Shown in pieces: positions 62,858 to 64,000 of a stretch of 64,000 nt of DNA. A program made the translations under genes and the position numbers. The stretch spans positions 1-64,000 of the forward strand of contig CAZWLA010000002.1 in the NCBI GenBank assembly GCA_964633845.1, given 5' to 3'. The notes beneath the pieces were generated by a model. It ran no database searches. It saw only the letters and a list, made by a program, of their open reading frames with translations, and was not told where the DNA came from. Source of the stretch: JADHTT01 sp964633845. Lineage in GTDB: Bacteria; Campylobacterota; Campylobacteria; Campylobacterales; Arcobacteraceae. The first letter of the stretch is position 1, and each line of letters starts with the position of its first letter.

Positions 62858-63496
62858 ATGAACTCATTAAAACAAAATATAGAAGATAGAATTAATCTAT
62901 ACGGATTAGTTTCAAGACTGATGATTACAGAAGTTGATAGTGAATTTATCAATTCAATTGAAAAAGATGATGCAATTATGGAGATGATGCCAAACTTTAG
63001 AGATTGGTCTAAGAAAAAAGAATTTGATCAAGATGAGTTAATTCAAGGATATTACAATGCAGATTTTGCAAGTATGTTTTTGATGCATATGGTACCTTAT
63101 GAAAGTTTCTACACTAGAGATGATCAAATGATAGAAAGTGGTGGAGACAATCCTGTAGTAGCACTTTATAATGCATTGGATTTTAGAGTTGAGACAAGTG
63201 CTGCAAGAGTTGTTAGTGCTGATCATATTGGTGTTGAATTAGAATTTATGTATATGCTATGTGATGCTCTTAAAAAAGCTCTTGAAGCTGATGATCAAGA
63301 GGGTATTATTGAAATCTTAAAAGTGCAAGAAGGATTCTTGAAAGATCATCTATTAAATTGGGCACCAATGTTTTTAATTAATGTGAAAAAAGAATCTAGA
63401 ACACCACTATATCATGATGGTGCAGAATTAACATTAGAATTTTTATTAAGTGATTATGAGTATGTTACATCAATATTGAAGGATTTAGATAAGTAA
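62858..63496 (+). CDS. TorD/DmsD-family molybdoenzyme chaperone
   Basis: The 212-residue all-helical protein has the TorD-like order: N-terminal RINLYGLVSRLM, central YESFYTRDDQMIESG, and the LEFMYMLCDALKKAL then QEGFLKDHLLNWAPMFL motifs (E-x-x-x-M-x-x-L and HLxxWxPxF), which bind Tat leader peptides. It should guide cofactor insertion and Tat export of the catalytic subunit at 59403. GAGGTAATA gives the ribosome site. Its stop overlaps the next ATG (TAATG). Confidence 0.88.
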   Translation: MNSLKQNIEDRINLYGLVSRLMITEVDSEFINSIEKDDAIMEMMPNFRDWSKKKEFDQDELIQGYYNADFASMFLMHMVPYESFYTRDDQMIESGGDNPVVALYNALDFRVETSAARVVSADHIGVELEFMYMLCDALKKALEADDQEGIIEILKVQEGFLKDHLLNWAPMFLINVKKESRTPLYHDGAELTLEFLLSDYEYVTSILKDLDK

Positions 63497-64000
63497 TGTC
63501 TAAATTAGAATTTAATCTTACTAGTTGTGTTAGAACAACTAGTAAGGGATCTGATTGTACTAAGTGCTTAGATATTTGTCCTGTAAAAACTATTGATTTA
63601 AGTTCACATATTCCATCATTTGTACCAAATGATTGTGTTGATTGTGGTGGATGTGTAGGTATATGTCCAACAGAAAGCTTTTCATTATCTAGCAAAGATC
63701 ATGTACAGTTCTTCTTTGAAAATCTTGAAAAGGGTGTAGAAGCATTTTCATGTAAAGAAAATGTACCATGTCTTGCTTGGTTTAGTGTAGATCATCTAAT
63801 ATCATATGCATTAGCATCAAAAGATAATATTATTTTGGATTTGAGTCATTGTTCTGTATGTAATATTAAAGAGCCATTATTTGATCAGATTCAATCAAAT
63901 ATCAAAGAGACAAATATTATCTTAGAATCTTTAAATGTATCTCAACGACTACAAACAGTATTTGATACTGTAGTCGAAGAGACTTTGGATGACAATGAAC
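63496..64000 (+). CDS. Double [4Fe-4S] protein, cut by the window end
   Basis: The frame is open from ATG 63496 to the window edge (168 codons, no stop). It encodes CTKCLDICP and CVDCGGCVGICPTES near residues 21-59, two ferredoxin cluster sites, then CKENVPCLAW and HCSVCN (about residues 86-96 and 118-122), further Cys that might hold another cluster. Such proteins accompany Tat molybdoenzymes and their chaperones in this phylum. It is translationally coupled to the TorD-like gene. Function beyond electron transfer or cluster handling is unknown; the C-terminus is missing. Confidence 0.8.
   Translation, partial: MSKLEFNLTSCVRTTSKGSDCTKCLDICPVKTIDLSSHIPSFVPNDCVDCGGCVGICPTESFSLSSKDHVQFFFENLEKGVEAFSCKENVPCLAWFSVDHLISYALASKDNIILDLSHCSVCNIKEPLFDQIQSNIKETNIILESLNVSQRLQTVFDTVVEETLDDNE

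Noticed and set aside
1..64000. CRISPR arrays, insertion sequences, prophage or integrase genes
   Set aside because: No regularly spaced direct repeats, transposase or integrase frame was found in the visible sequence; the only dispersed repeats are the four structured 3' elements.

Overview
The window is AT-rich chromosomal DNA from an autotrophic member of the Campylobacterota (former Epsilonproteobacteria), most likely near Arcobacteraceae or Sulfurimonadaceae. Three things point there: a two-subunit ATP citrate lyase plus a four-subunit pyruvate synthase (the CO2-fixing reductive TCA cycle), a ccoNOQP cbb3 oxidase with a DUF4006 protein, and the lpxC-tsaB-thrB-ylxR-infB-rbfA-rimP-ribD-uvrD-truB-ispE-smpB housekeeping block. 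Three runs of exactly 100 N (12709-12808, 48158-48257, 50088-50187) show that this is a scaffolded draft assembly.

Layout. 1-4630: terminator, small repeat-containing secreted protein, aclB-aclA, orphan pseudopilin. 4628-6876: nadC diverging from serS, followed by a leftover second serS 3' tail. 6903-19032: J-domain membrane protein, DHH phosphoesterase, M23 peptidase and the housekeeping block. 19212-25951: an inserted DUF4268/PD-(D/E)XK gene, then truB, ispE, smpB, nadA, trpS, recJ. 26064-32446: rplM-rpsI, an oligopeptide-binding protein whose signal-peptide codons double as a terminator hairpin, a HAD phosphatase and porCDAB. 32639-44476: radical SAM protein, outer-membrane protein, FixH-like and TPM-like proteins, ccoNOQP with maturation genes ccoS, ccoI and ccoG, then peroxiredoxin and superoxide reductase. 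44537-50043: a GlnRS-YqeY fusion, nrdA (gapped), tRNA-Arg and a nitrilase-family enzyme. 50204-57202: a Bat/MoxR cluster split into two divergent arms. 57736-64000: a periplasmic molybdopterin oxidoreductase operon in B-C-A order with a TorD-like chaperone and a double [4Fe-4S] protein cut by the window end.

How the genes fit together. ATP citrate lyase splits citrate into acetyl-CoA and oxaloacetate, and pyruvate synthase carboxylates the acetyl-CoA to pyruvate. Energy would come from periplasmic redox chemistry (the molybdoenzyme and its NrfD-type quinone anchor) and the high-affinity cbb3 oxidase. Peroxiredoxin and superoxide reductase fit a microaerobic lifestyle.

The most interesting unexplained signal is a family of four structured elements of about 124-146 nt (3688-3811, 4507-4630 on the minus strand, 19030-19175, 32444-32567). 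Each begins at or immediately after the stop codon of the upstream gene, in the same orientation as that gene. Each can fold into three nested helices; the outer and middle helices differ in sequence between copies while pairing is largely kept, and the connecting sequences and apical stem are conserved.
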